64,000 nt of DNA from Hyposmocoma kahamanoa (GCF_003589595.1 NW_020654422.1:11427125-11491124), one strand, 5' to 3'. Counted from the stretch's first letter, positions 1-10,649 are shown. Translations and numbers: made by a program. The notes: generated by a model not told the origin, from the letters alone.

Positions 1-83
1 AATCACAATCTTATATAGACAATGTTCAATTAATTATAACAAGGGTACGATATACATATAACTCAAAAGTATTGGATTGATTA

Positions 84-616
84 AAAAGTCCGTTCGGTAT
101 TAAACTATAAATGAAAAACTTGAAACAAAAATCAAACTTCAATCATTTACGTATCGGCCATGTTCATCTACAATCTTTTGCAATCTTTCGGGTAATGTTA
201 GAGTTCCATTTTAACAAAAAATCCTGTCTTCATTTGTCAAAATTTAGCTCTAAGTGTCATTTGATGGTTTCTTCGTTATCAAAGTTGTAACCACTGAAAG
301 GATTTTGTAAATACCGAAACAAGTGAAAATCTGAAGGGTATGTGGTGGATGAGGAAATATCTAAACCGAACTGCTATAGTTTTCCCGGCTTTGTAAAGAT
401 GTGTGTGTTTTGGCATTATCGTGATGAAATACGACACTTTTACGGTTCACCAATTTTTGGATGTTCTTCATGAGTAATAAATTTAAAACTTTCCCGCCTA
501 TTCTTAAAATCGCGCTAAAATATTATTTTTAAATTGACTGTAGTCAATACAACATTTTAAAAGAAAAAAGTGCTTTGTGTTTAAAGTTAGACGTGGCAAG
601 AACCGTACGGACTTTT
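84..616 (-). mobile_element. mariner-derived short element with TIRs
   Basis: Terminal inverted repeats of about 15 bp bound this element: AAAAGTCCGTTCGGT at 84-98 and its near-complement at 601-616, with one internal mismatch. It is about 533 bp, against roughly 1.3 kb for a complete mariner. The interior keeps only the 3' part of a transposase on the minus strand, so it is an internally deleted copy. The flanks are AT-rich and I could not fix a TA target duplication with certainty. Confidence 0.7.
143..478 (-). pseudogene. mariner transposase C-terminal fragment (broken)
   Basis: Read on the minus strand from about 478, the frame gives KNIQKLVNRKSVVFHHDNA, which contains the HHDNA block holding the second catalytic aspartate of mariner DD34D transposases. 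Further on, in shifted frames, come a weak match to the HPPYSPDL block and a C-terminus resembling ERLQKIVDEHGRY, the usual mariner ending. The N-terminal DNA-binding domain and the first catalytic aspartate are absent. In-frame stops and frame changes follow the HDN block, so no active enzyme can be made. The subfamily (mellifera- or irritans-like rather than that of the element at 2509) is a guess from the wording of these motifs. Confidence 0.7.
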
Positions 617-693
617 CGGCCAACTCATTACTCCACAAATGATAACAAAAAAATAATGAATAAATAATTTGTTTTCATCTAATTCGTAAGTTT

Positions 694-992
694 GTTTTTA
701 TGATACCAAGTAACGAGACGACGACGTAGTTGTGGAGATAAGCGCCACACCTGTCCATAGCAGTTGCAGTGCCACTCAGAGCTTTAAATCACAAAAATCT
801 GAGGGGCACTGCCACTGCGCCCGTCACCCTGAGATAAGAGCTGACAAGTTCCATGTGCCTGTAATTTTATCAGCACCCTTACGTTTCAAAACCGGAACAC
901 AGTAATGCTCACATTACTGCGTGGCGGCAGAAATAGGTAAGGTGGCAGTACTTCCCTGGATTAATTCTTTCACAAGGAGCTCTACTGGCACT
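694..992 (-). mobile_element. Family A retroposon, near full length
   Basis: One of about 19 copies of a ~290-bp repeat. In element orientation it begins near AGTAGCAGTAGAGCTCC and ends in TTGATATTATAAAA followed by an A-run; here the tail appears as a T-run at 695-699 on the plus strand. The body has two conserved hairpins: a large one with GCAGTGCC/GGCACTGC arms and a small CAGTAATG/CATTACTG one. I see no convincing tRNA-type promoter boxes, so it may be a SINE of unusual origin or the 3' piece of a LINE. It codes for nothing I recognise. Confidence 0.75.
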
Positions 993-1550
993 AGTGTTTA
1001 GTCGAGTAGAAATGATTTGTATCAGTTTATTAAACCTGCTTTAGTATATTTAGTTTTAGTTTATCTTTTTGCACCTTACAGATGATAAGTTTTTTTAACT
1101 GTATAACTAAGATAATTTTAAAAACAGATGTACAGCGGTGTTATAAAGGTAGAATGAATGAGATGTTCGTTGGTAGAAGATTGATTATACTCTTATTGGG
1201 AAACTTCTCTATTACTGTTTTGATACGTGCGTGTATGTGCTATCTTACACTATTCCATCACTACTCTTTTGAATAATAAAATAAATTGACATTGGCACAG
1301 TAGCTAATTATTTCCATCACTATTACAACGGCACCACACATACTTTTTCCCATTTCGTACTTAAAAATATGTTTTTACTATTCCGTGGATCTTTTATTAA
1401 ATATTTTATATTTTTAAATATATTTTTTTAATTAATCTCCTAAGTTAATATCATGGACATTGTGGATTTTGTTTTTGAAGAATAAACAAACAGCAACCAA
1501 ACAAGCCAGCAAGTTGAAAGGACATTTTTAAACAAATAACAGATTTTAAA
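993..1550. other. AT-rich unique sequence
   Basis: No repeat boundary, RNA gene or credible exon is visible. A 64-codon open frame (1082-1276) is within what AT-rich DNA gives by chance and resembles nothing I know. Confidence 0.5.
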
Positions 1551-2030
1551 TGTTTATTGAATTGATATTCAATTATTTTTTGTGAAATTACTCCACTAGT
1601 TTGTTATAATTATTAAATAAATAAATAATAAATAAATAACGCACACACTCAACATAGCCCCACACTAGGGAAACCCTGTGTCGCGGGTGCCATGGACACA
1701 CACATAGACAACCACAAATTACACCCAAACTCACGAGAGATATAATTGTAGGCCATACAACTATTTCTCTCGGCCCGGGAATCGAACCTGGGACCTCTGC
1801 GTGGCAGTCCGGCATGGTAACCGTTCGGCCACGGAGGCAGTTAAATTTTGTATTAATACAAAGATCGAACACTCAGAAATTCCTTCGATCCGGTCGGTTT
1901 CGAACCGACGTCTTCTTGCATACCGTACCAGACGCTATACTAACTAAGCCACGGAATGAACCAACGGACCTCACGAATTTCTCTATGTGCTTGCGTCGTG
2001 TCTTTGTATTTGGTTTTTCAACGACTTTTT
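1551..2030 (-). mobile_element. Family B tRNA-derived SINE, split by a family C SINE
   Basis: On the minus strand the right part reads as a tRNA-like head with a box A (TGGCTTAGTTAG) and a box B-like GGTTCGAAACC. Then follow a TTTGTATTAATA linker and a 3' body ending at TGAATATCAATTCAATAAA near 1551. The body is interrupted at about 1608-1840 by a family C SINE in the same orientation, and the B sequence resumes at the TATTAATACAAAGATCGAAC block. Five other B copies in the window (2118, 41500, 47849, 52019, 60725) give the uninterrupted form. Confidence 0.75.
1608..1840 (-). mobile_element. Family C tRNA-derived SINE (nested in family B)
   Basis: On the minus strand it starts TGCCTCCGTGGCCGAACGGT, a tRNA 5' half carrying box A. 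Box B, GGTTCGATTCC, follows, then a body with GAGTTTGGGTGTAATTTGTG and a TTATTTATT-type tail. The tRNA-like head lacks a proper acceptor stem and continues into the body, so this is a SINE rather than a tRNA gene. The insertion sits in the linker of the family B copy. Confidence 0.85.
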
Positions 2031-2117
2031 AGTCGTAGCGCCATCTATGAGAAATGTATGAAAGATTTATCACCCAGTTAGTACCTTTACAGCTACCAGT
2101 CCTGTTTCACTGTATTT

Positions 2118-2258
2118 TGAATTTTTATTGAATTGATATTCAATTATTTTTTGTGAAATTACTCCACTAGTTTGTTATAATTATTAATACAAAGATCAAA
2201 CACTCAGTAAAAATTCCTTCGTTCCGGTCGGCTTCGAATCGACATCTTCTTGTATAAA
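2118..2258 (-). mobile_element. Family B SINE, 5'-truncated
   Basis: It matches the family B body from TTTTTATTGAATTGATATTC through the TATTAATACAAAGATC linker and box B (GGCTTCGAATCGAC on the plus strand). It stops before box A, where the other copies continue into the first half of the tRNA-like head. Such a truncated head is what incomplete reverse transcription leaves. Confidence 0.75.
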
Positions 2259-2506
2259 ATAACTCATTGTTCGAGCTGAGTTTCTATTTCAGAAAAGAAA
2301 TACTAAGTGTACAAACATTTAAACCGTGTTTAAGTTTAACAATCGGGGTAAAGTTGTAAAGTCACGTGATGGGCTCGCGTGATGTACACAAAATTAGACT
2401 TTCTATAGTATTATTGCATCGTTTGATACTTAGCGAGCGATTTAGTTTCGTCGACCAGCGTATTATAGCAAATTGATTGTCCTTTGTGTAGATTACTAGT
2501 AAGTAT
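2259..2506. other. Unique sequence between repeats
   Basis: AT-rich sequence between the truncated family B copy and the mariner. I see no gene or repeat in it. Confidence 0.4.
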
Positions 2507-2508
2507 TA

Positions 2509-3791
2509 GGGGTTAAAGTATGAAATTGCCGTTTTATTGCAATAGGTTCTTTGAATTTTCATAGAATCTTCATGGTTTGAGGTTTTCGAATGAAACTTTT
2601 TTCAAATGGTTTCTGTGATTTCTTTTTTTTTAAATTTGAAACATTTGAATATCGACTTTCAATTGTTTTTGTTATTCAATTTAGACAAGAAAGATGGATA
2701 CTGCGAAAATTCGAGTGATTTTTGAATACGAGTTCCGACGCGGAACTAACGCGGCAGAAACAGCCCGCAATATCAATGCTGCGTTTGGAGAGGGGTCTAC
2801 TAATGAACGCACCGTGCGATTTTGGTTTAAACGCTTTCGTGATGGAAATTTCGACTTAAAGAACGAGCCACGAGGAAGACCGCCCACACAGGTGAATAAC
2901 GATGAATTAAGAGAGATAGTGGAAGCCGATCCTAGTCAAACTACCCAGGAATTAGCGGCATGGTTTAACGTTACCTTACCCACAATATTGACTCACTTGC
3001 GTCAAATCAATAAAATAAAAAAAACACGAAAAATGGGTGCCTCATGATTTGACTGATCTGCAGAAAGAAACGCGTGTTGAAACTTGTGTTGCCTTGTTGA
3101 ACCGGTACAGAAATGAAGGAATATTGGATCGAATTGTAACATGTGATGAAAAGTGGATTCTTTATGATAACCGGAAAAGAAAAATGCAATGGCTGACCCC
3201 AGGTCAAATGCCACAACAGTGTCCTTAAGCAAAACTTACCAATAAAAAGGTAATGGTAACTGTTTGGTGGTCTCAGCATGGTGTTATTCACTATAGTTTT
3301 CTCCGATCTGGTCAAGCAATAACGGCAGATGTCTATTGTGCCGAACTCCGAACCATGTTGACAAAACTAGCAGTAAAAACAGCCCCGACTCATGAATCGA
3401 TCTTCACCATTATTGCTCCACGACAACGCGAGACCTCACACAGCACGAGAAACCATTTTGACCCTTCAGGAACTGCAGTTAGAAACCATTCGTCATCCTC
3501 CGTATTCACCAGACCTTGCTCCAACGGACTACCATTTTTTTTCGTGATTTGGACAATTATCTACGTGACAAGAAGTTTTCTTCCCAGGAGGCAGTACAAA
3601 ATGCTTTCACACAGTTTGTGCAGTCTAGATCGTCGGAGTTCTATCGCAAAGGCATTAATAACCTTCCCATTAGATGGCAGCAATGTATAGATAATAATGG
3701 CAACTATTTTGATTAAATAAATTTGTTAAAAATTTAAAAAATAAACAATTTAGATTTTCAGTACAAATCGGCAATTTCATACTTTAACCCC
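2509..3791 (+). mobile_element. Complete-length mariner element with TIRs and TA duplication
   Basis: The terminal inverted repeats begin GGGGTTAAAGTATGAAATTG at 2509 and are mirrored at the right end (3791). They match over about 27 bp with one difference. A TA lies directly outside each end (2507-2508 and 3792-3793), the target duplication expected of the mariner superfamily. The length of 1283 bp is right for a complete element. It carries one transposase reading frame (2694-3716) that is disabled by small lesions. High TIR identity with few lesions suggests a fairly recent insertion. Confidence 0.93.
2694..3716 (+). pseudogene. mariner DD34D transposase, disabled by three frameshifts and one stop
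   Basis: A transposase would excise and insert the element at TA sites. The N-terminal helix-turn-helix region (residues about 1-115) includes ERTVRFWFKRFRDGNFDL and the linker NEPRGRPPT; a WVPHDL motif follows. The catalytic aspartates are at 3145-3147 (in TCDEKW), 3422-3424 (in LHDNARPH) and 3527-3529 (in APTDYHF), with 34 residues between the second and third: the DD34D signature. The C-terminus is RWQQCIDNNGNYFD. Lesions: a one-base gain in the A-run 3017-3024, a TAA stop at 3226-3228 where a lysine codon is expected, a one-base gain in the A-run 3375-3379 and one in the T-run 3535-3542. The start at 2694 is the first ATG before the conserved helix. The wording is closest to the cecropia-type/SETMAR-related mariners (from memory). 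Three of the four lesions lie in homopolymers, so some may be sequencing errors. Confidence 0.9.
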
Positions 3792-3982
3792 TATTATATA
3801 ACAGTAAAACCTACATACAAATCGATTTGAACATCAACGACAAAATTATTTACATACAAAAGAATAAACTTTCTACTAATTACCTACAGGCATTTGTATT
3901 TTTTAAATAAGCATGTAAAGCTATCAGGTGGTAGATACAGTGTACAGTCGATATTTTTCAGTATCTGTCGTGTCCATCCTCC

Positions 3983-4482
3983 ATGAATGACAGGCACTTA
4001 GTAGCAGTAGAGGTCAATGTGAAAGACTTCGTCGTTCGACTTCCTATGTCAGTAGTTAATCTTACGGGGGGATTGTACGGGGTGTTAGATCTACTGGAAG
4101 ACGTGCCACTTAGCATATTGCGGGAAATGTGGTATCAACGTGACGGATGTCTTGCTCATTATGCCCGTCCAGTAGAATATCTCAATGAAGAGTACGCAGG
4201 TCGATGGATTGGGCGTCTTGGTCCAATTTTGTGGCCACCCCGTTCTCGAGATTTGAACCCCCTAGACTTTTTTACTGGGGTTGTCGGAAAGAAAAACTTT
4301 ATGCAAAACCGATATCAAACATTGTCGAATTACGACAAAGAATCACGGAAGCTGTACAACAGACAAATTTACTACGATATGCACGGTTGGTGAAAAGGTT
4401 ATTTTTACGGCGTTGTCGTGCATGTATTGATGCCGGTGAAAAACAGTTTGAGCACTTGTTGTATTCTGTAATAAAATTATAA
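3983..4482 (+). pseudogene. IS630/Tc1/mariner-superfamily transposase, 3' half, frameshifted
   Basis: The frame from 3983 contains LTGG, LLEDVPLSI, MWYQRDG (family form MWYQHDG, with the second catalytic aspartate) and then RWIGR, GPILWPPRS and NPLDFF, whose aspartate is the third catalytic residue. About 40 residues separate the two aspartates, and one seems to be missing after ARPV, so a DD41D-type spacing is plausible. After a one-base loss in the T-run at 4268-4273 the protein continues in the frame that ends at 4482 (ELRQRITEAV, then ACIDAG and QFEHLL). The N-terminal DNA-binding half is not visible and I found no TIRs. A different family from the mariner at 2509. Confidence 0.75.
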
Positions 4483-4489
4483 CAATTTA

Positions 4490-5855
4490 TTCATTACTTT
4501 TATTTAAATTCCTATACCTGTCCAGAAATGTGGAATTTTGAGACTGTTTGCCTCACTCAATCATACTTACCATTTTTATCATTCAGTCTAACTCCGATTA
4601 CATATATATGAAACCTAAATTAACCTTAGAGGAGGCACTGAATGCCATTTTCACTTAGATAAGGTAACCTTTTTAAATTGGCCTCTTTTTAGAAAAACCA
4701 AGATAATTTTTTTCCAAGAAGCATGACGTAGAAGGTTTTATATCATTTTAGAATTTTGATTAGTTGCGCCAACTTTTGTTCGTAGCTGCCATGGTAGTTT
4801 ATGTACATATTTTTTACAGTATGGGGTGTCAAAGTTACCTTGATTAAAAATCTGCTAAAAATTTCAAAAACAAATTAAATACATTATTTTTTGTGCTGAA
4901 ACTTTAGTGATTTGGGTTTTCTTTGGCATTGTGTTCATTAGTTGAGCTATTTAGGTTACCGTTACAAAAACTAGAACAGCAAAATTAGCAAATTTGTAAT
5001 TGTAGTACTTAAAAATGGCGTACAGGTCGTACATTTTCAACATTTTTCATTATAATGCTTATATCACAAAAAACCATATATATATATATATATACCTTGA
5101 ATTGACACATGAATTTTTTTTTGTTTTATTTTAATAATTCTTTCATAAGCTCTTCAATAATAATAAAAACATTCAAATAAATCACAATCAAATCCCAATA
5201 AAAAGCTCTCGTGAACTGATGGAAGGTGGCTCTTTAATTTATGCTAATTCCAGTTGGGTTGTGTTCTTCAGGACTTAGTGTGGGTGCCGGGAGCTTTACT
5301 CGGAATCGTTAATTGCTCTTTTTAAATCTTAATAGCGACGTAGAATCATTAATGCCTTTCATCGATACTAGATACAATTTTGAACAGACAAGGTATTAGC
5401 GATGGGGAAAGTATTTATACTAGCAGCCTACTATTTCGTATCAAAAATTGTAATAATGTAATATTTAAATATTCAAATAAGCTTAATATAGTGTAATAGT
5501 GCAGCTTCAAAAGAACTGGCTACTAAAAAGATACAACACTGTCTTTTTATGACACAACACTGAAAAACATTGATTTCATTGATTGTGAATCAATCACAAC
5601 ATGATTAAATTAATTGAAATGGTCAATACAATGATTACGGCAGCATAGGCTCAGAACATGTTACAATAATATAAGTTATATGGTCACCTCAAACAAGGTC
5701 TTGTATATTTCAATCACATTGTTTTTTTTAGTGAAAGGACTAGCGTACTTTAAAAGCTTAAATATTAGGAATATTAAACAGTATGTCCTTAAACAACATG
5801 ATGTCCTTGCAAGAGGGCACCGTTAAAAAACTGAAGAGAAAAATGGAAAGCAACA
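4490..5855. other. AT-rich sequence, no gene seen
   Basis: Contains an (AT)n microsatellite at 5076-5094. No other repeat family, RNA gene or exon-like frame is apparent. Confidence 0.45.
5076..5094. repeat. (AT)n microsatellite
   Basis: Uninterrupted alternating A/T of 19 bases. Confidence 0.95.
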
Positions 5856-5859
5856 AAAA

Positions 5860-6168
5860 GACTCGGCCGGCGCACGGTGGAAACGACACGGCGCTGTGAC
5901 GGCCCGAAGCCGGCACGGTGTAACGTGAATCAGTGAATGACTGACCCGGCCAGCGCACGGTGGAAACGATATGGCACGGTGACAGCCCGAACCCGGCATG
6001 GTGTAACGTGAATCAGTGAATGACTGACTCATCCGGCGAACGGTGGAAACGACACGGCACGGTGACGGCCCGAACCCGGCACGGTGTAACGTGAATCAGT
6101 GAATGACTGACTCGTCTGGCGAACGGTGGAAACGACACGACACGGTGACGGCCCGGCGACGTGAATTA
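5860..6168. repeat. 83-bp GC-rich tandem repeat, about 3.6 units
   Basis: Unit landmarks CGCACGGTGG / CGAACGGTGG fall at 5871, 5954, 6037 and 6120, a spacing of exactly 83 bp each time. Each unit also carries GGTGACGGCCCGAACCCGG and GTGAATCAGTGAATGACTGA. The fourth unit is truncated and lacks an internal block of about 17 bp. The array is much richer in G+C than its surroundings. Because 83 is not a multiple of three, the open frames crossing it read each unit in a different frame and are not a repeat protein. Confidence 0.93.
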
Positions 6169-6169
6169 A

Positions 6170-9099
6170 CCTTAATTATAATAGCGTTCTCGTCACTGTG
6201 CAAAACAGTTAGTTATTGGTGTCAGTTATTGGCCATCTCAGAGATTAACTCAATTTTGTTTTTGGATATAACTTCCTACAAAAAGAAACCGTGACTTCGC
6301 AGATGTTTGTACTTATTTGAAGTTGTTTGTCAAAGTTGTGTAACTGTCATGGAGGATGATCCTACAGATTTTTTCTAGTATGGGAATTCAGTGGACAATA
6401 ACTTTTGAACTAATCTACAGCCTTGTCTTATCGCACCTTATTTAGTTTTAATTAGATATTTTGTTACCACGTTTTGCTGTAAATTTATTATTTATTAAAA
6501 ATACTGTTTTACGAAAAGAACTTTATACGCTCAAGAGTTCCTAATATGTGTATTATCTACGGCTGCTACGTAAAATCAATAGGCATCAACAGCGATACAT
6601 ATCAATTACATCGTAGGGGAATTACACGATCGCGGCTCAAATGTGGCATAGACTAATCGTCAGCTTACGCAGTTCAGTAGCGTCGCACCATCGCTCACGG
6701 CACCACAATAGCCGCAAACTGCAACCAACAATAGACCGTTTACCCCACAAAGGATCAATGGTCAGATCCCTCCGAAAAACTCAAGGAACCACTGATAAGA
6801 GTGATTAATTGGTTAAAGTCGAATTCAATGAAAGCCGACGGAAACGCTGAGCCGATTTTTTGCGGATAAGCAGCTTAAATCGTTAGAACGTGATTTAGTT
6901 TTTTTTTTAACAAAAATAGAGTGTTTTGAATTTAAGTTTTTACTATTCAATACGAAATCGAATGATCTATTTAATAACAGTCACACAATTTATTGACTTC
7001 AAAATTAGTGTCTACACTGCTAATGTTCAATGCCAATGTGTATACTATACAACAATAGTGTTAGTACGTATTTATAAATATTATTACATTATCAATCAAC
7101 TTTTATCGACAAACAAAGATAATAGGAATTAATATCCATAAATGAATTCGAATAAATTCAGAGTTGTTACGTTAACTCGAGCAGCATTAAAACTTGTTTT
7201 TTATAATGGAGCACATAATTACAGATTTCTCAATTATAAGTGGAACTATTATCCATGCTCTACTCGTGACTGACTCTTCATTTAAAGTACAGTAAGCCAT
7301 TACAAGAGCCAAATGTTTTGTTCACAATTTAATAAAGAGCGCATGAAAATAGAAACAGGTTCTGTTTGTACTTTTGTTACTATAATACGAGGAAATGAGA
7401 ATTATGAGCTATTCAAACAAAATCAGGTTGATTCTGTGAAGGGGAGAACCTAAATCACTTTCATATAAATAGAATACACGATTTTAAACTCTATCTTTAG
7501 GTCGATTAGAATTTGAATCTATAGAGTTCACTTTACCGTCGGTAAAGTGAGTTTGGTCGCAATGTAAAAGGTCTTTTCATATTAACCCTTCAAGACGCCT
7601 AGAGCAAGGGGCTTCCGAGTGAGTAGCTCACAAAATGTCGCTGAAAACGCGTAAAAGCTGCGTTGATTTGTGAGCGAGCATGTTTCGAGTTACACGGCAA
7701 TAAATTATAAGCGTATAGAAAATAAATGCGTCAATGTAGGCCGTCGGTGGATCGTAGGGCTGTCCGAGTGATTTATCGATATTTGTATCAATGGCCGCTA
7801 CACGTCTGGTACGACGTAAGTGACGTTGATATGACATGACACCTAGGATTTAATAGACAAATGACTGCTGAGTTCATACAAGCTATGTTTTCTGACTGTT
7901 AATTACATAGAATTACCCACGTTTTGGTATTAACACAGAAATTAAGCGAATACGGGAAAATCTTAGAAATATTATATATTCTACAAAAATAGCTTAATTA
8001 TTCTTTAAATTACTTATCCTAACTAAGAGGTTTAGTTTAGGGTCAAATACACAGGTATAACGAAAAGACCGTCAATAATCTACGACAACAATTTAAATAT
8101 TTGTTCAACAAATGTAATAAAATCAATTAAAATAATAGATAGTGACATCCACGTACAAGTAATTTCTCAAATTGCCCCCGTGAATTTATGAATTAGTAGA
8201 GCACTGTAGAAACAAGAGCTAATAACATATTACTTTAAAAGCAAGGAGACACTGATTAGCGCGCTTGTAAGCAGATACGTTTGTGTCGTGATGTGTCGTG
8301 TTAATTTAGATAATTTACTCATAATGAATAGTTGCGTATTATATTACCACAATATGGAGCTTATAAACTATATTTAAAAACAATTATTATAGTCGTATAA
8401 AATATTTGCTGTGGGTTTATTCCAATATTTATACGTTATGGTAAAATAATATTTTCTTTATTTAGTATTTTTAACATGTGAATAAAGATCGAATATAAAC
8501 CTTTTTTTAGCTCACGTTTTATTTTTTCTTGCTATATTTAGATTATGTAAGTAATGGCGGAATGCCGTAAGCTAAAAAAGAGTAAAAACATTCAGATGTA
8601 ATAAACATTTCTGATTAATAACAAGTAACATTGTATACATGCCGCGAGGATCCAATTTAAATCATTAATCAAGGGCTATTCTAGTATTTAAGCTGTTAAT
8701 GTATATTATTCCTTTGTTTTATTTTCGTTGCCTTGTTTCTCCAGTAAATTTGTAATTAGGAAAAATAAACACACTATTAATACAATGAAATAATGAACAC
8801 CTGTGTTAAACTTTACAACTTTTCCTTTACTTAGTAAGTTTTTACATTATTCACCACATTAGTAGATCCTCTTTAGAGGCACTAAAAAGTGGGAATTTAA
8901 AAGAATTCGGCAAAATTATCGACAAAAATTCAAATAGCAACCTCATGAAAAACACCCCTATTTTTTGCAGGGTTTATATTGAATAGATCGCAAATTGATA
9001 CAGAAACGCCACGCATTCGTTTCGTTTAGGAATTTAGCTTATTCATCTACACATTTGAAATTGTTCACTTTACGGCCATTGTTGATTCTATGAATGATC
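6170..9099. other. AT-rich unique sequence with one strong hairpin
   Basis: No credible exon or repeat copy is seen over almost 3 kb. There is a perfect 10-bp inverted repeat with a 3-base loop at 7528-7550 (TCACTTTACC / GGTAAAGTGA). A more base-balanced part at 7550-7830 contains a GTAGGGCTGTC string also found near 15650, which may mark a faint shared repeat. Confidence 0.4.
7528..7550. repeat. Perfect 10-bp inverted repeat
   Basis: Arms TCACTTTACC and GGTAAAGTGA are separated by GTC. No T-run follows, and no nearby gene suggests a role. Confidence 0.8.
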
Positions 9100-9300
9100 A
9101 ATAACGCACACGCACACATTCAACATGGCCCCGCACTAGGGAAACCCTGGGTCGCGGGTGCCATGGACACACGCATAGACAACCACAAATTACACCCAAA
9201 CTCACGTGAGAAATAAATGTAGGCCATACAAATATTTCTCCCGACCCGGGAATCGAACCTGTGAGCTCTGCGTGGCAACCGTTCGGCCACGGAGGCAGTC
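9100..9300 (-). mobile_element. Family C tRNA-derived SINE
   Basis: Minus-strand copy whose tRNA-like head lies at the right end (GGCCGAACGGTTGCCACGC). It lacks a short piece after box A that other copies carry (ACCATGCCGGACT). The body includes GAGTTTGGGTGTAATTTGTG and ends in a GTGTGCGTTATTG tail. TCAAT occurs on both sides and may be a short target duplication. Confidence 0.85.
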
Positions 9301-9904
9301 AATGACGATAATTTAAAAATTAATCAAAAATACTTTACTTGGATTCTTTACCGCACTATGCAATCGCCTTTGAGATTTATTCAGTAAATTCTTACACACG
9401 AAAACTATTCAGAATAGTTTTACGACATTATGATGTACCGGACAATTAAATTATATAAAGAAAATCCTGTTATCGTACGTTTTTTACCCAAATAAAGTAT
9501 ACCTTCTTGAAATAATTAAAAACTATTATGCTGGCTGACTATAAATCATTCTTTGTGGCACCCCTTTGCTATGGACTTAATTGAATCGGCGCAAGAGTGC
9601 ATAAGAATTAGATGGCTAACAAGACGGTGATCTGAACGGAACAACATTTTTTTATTGCTGGCTACGTTTCCATTTTCCTAGGAAATAATACAAAATTCGG
9701 CCAGACACATAAGAATAACTACATGAAAAGTTCAAATTTGAATATACAGTGTCGATAATGCGTTTAGATGAGAAATTGTAGCTTTCTGTCACTTGGTTCA
9801 ATCTTCGTCTACTTTACAGCAGGCTTTAAAATTATCAAATTATATTATTTGATATTTATCATGATGATTATCCGATACATATCCGATAATTGTCCATACT
9901 GATT

Positions 9905-10145
9905 CATACTTTCATTGCTTTAATTTTTTAGTAAAAGTGACAAACAGTGAGAATTCTAAATAAACACGAAGAAAAATTTTTGAGAAAACGATTCGGTTTG
10001 TGATTTTGTTGGCATGACATTTGATACTTTCGGAAACAAACACATAGCATGACACTGCTACCGGTAGCATTATGTTGTTTCAATTAACTTTATAAAAATC
10101 AAGATAATTATGTTGACGATTATCTATAATTATCACTTTGAAACC
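9905..10145. repeat. Unclassified interspersed repeat, copy 1
   Basis: It shares an ordered series of short identical blocks with 35105-35345: a GAAAAAT/TTTG stretch, GGTTTGT-TTGTGATTTT, AAACAAA, a GGTAGCATT block, TTTATAAA-TCAAGAT and ATTATCACT. Overall similarity is moderate. The second copy directly follows a Harbinger-like element, so this may be more of that element's body. Confidence 0.5.
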
Positions 10146-10559
10146 TGCTTTAGAGTATTTGGGGCTTATTGTTTGTTAATCTTTTTTAATCTTTCGTACC
10201 TTAACAAATTAAGACCAATGCCCTCAATAGCAATGTTAATCCGTTGGTCTCTTTGGTATGGCAACCAAATGTGTTTGAAACATTAAGGTGTAACGGAAAG
10301 GAGAGGAAGCAAAAAATGCATAATAAGGATCGTAGAAAGGGAAATTCCGTATTATCTGCTTACCCCTCAAACATACAGGCATCTGATGTACCCTCATGTA
10401 TATAGACCGACGGTATAACCATTTAATAATAAGTTACAAGACAATTATTCTAGTTATCTGATCTCATACAAGATAATTCACTGTATAACGAGTACCAGAG
10501 CAACAGAAATCGCTCCGGTCCAATACTCAGAATACCCGGACTGTACCAATTTAGAAAAA

Positions 10560-10645
10560 ATAATTTCTCAAATTGACCGGGAATCAAATCCGGGACGTCT
10601 TCATACCGTGTCTACAATGCTGACCGTTGGCCAACAGAGGTTGGC
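10560..10645 (-). mobile_element. tRNA-derived SINE remnant
   Basis: On the minus strand it contains a box B-like GTCCCGGATTTGATTCCCGG, preceded by a decayed first half (GGCCAACGGTCAGC, then CACGGTATGAAGACG). The ACGGTATG-AAGACG segment resembles the family B head. The 3' body is not recognisable beyond about 60 bp. Confidence 0.55.
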
Positions 10646-10649
10646 AAAA

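Noticed and set aside
5823..6032. Open frame in the 83-bp repeat that looks like a repeat protein
   Set aside because: The period is not a multiple of three, so each unit is read in another frame.
5860..6168. CRISPR-like array
   Set aside because: Units are contiguous 83-bp tandem copies without spacers, in a eukaryotic setting.
7628..7837. 69-codon minus-strand frame beginning MSYQRHLRRTRR
   Set aside because: Basic start but no domain and no repeat or gene context; probably chance.
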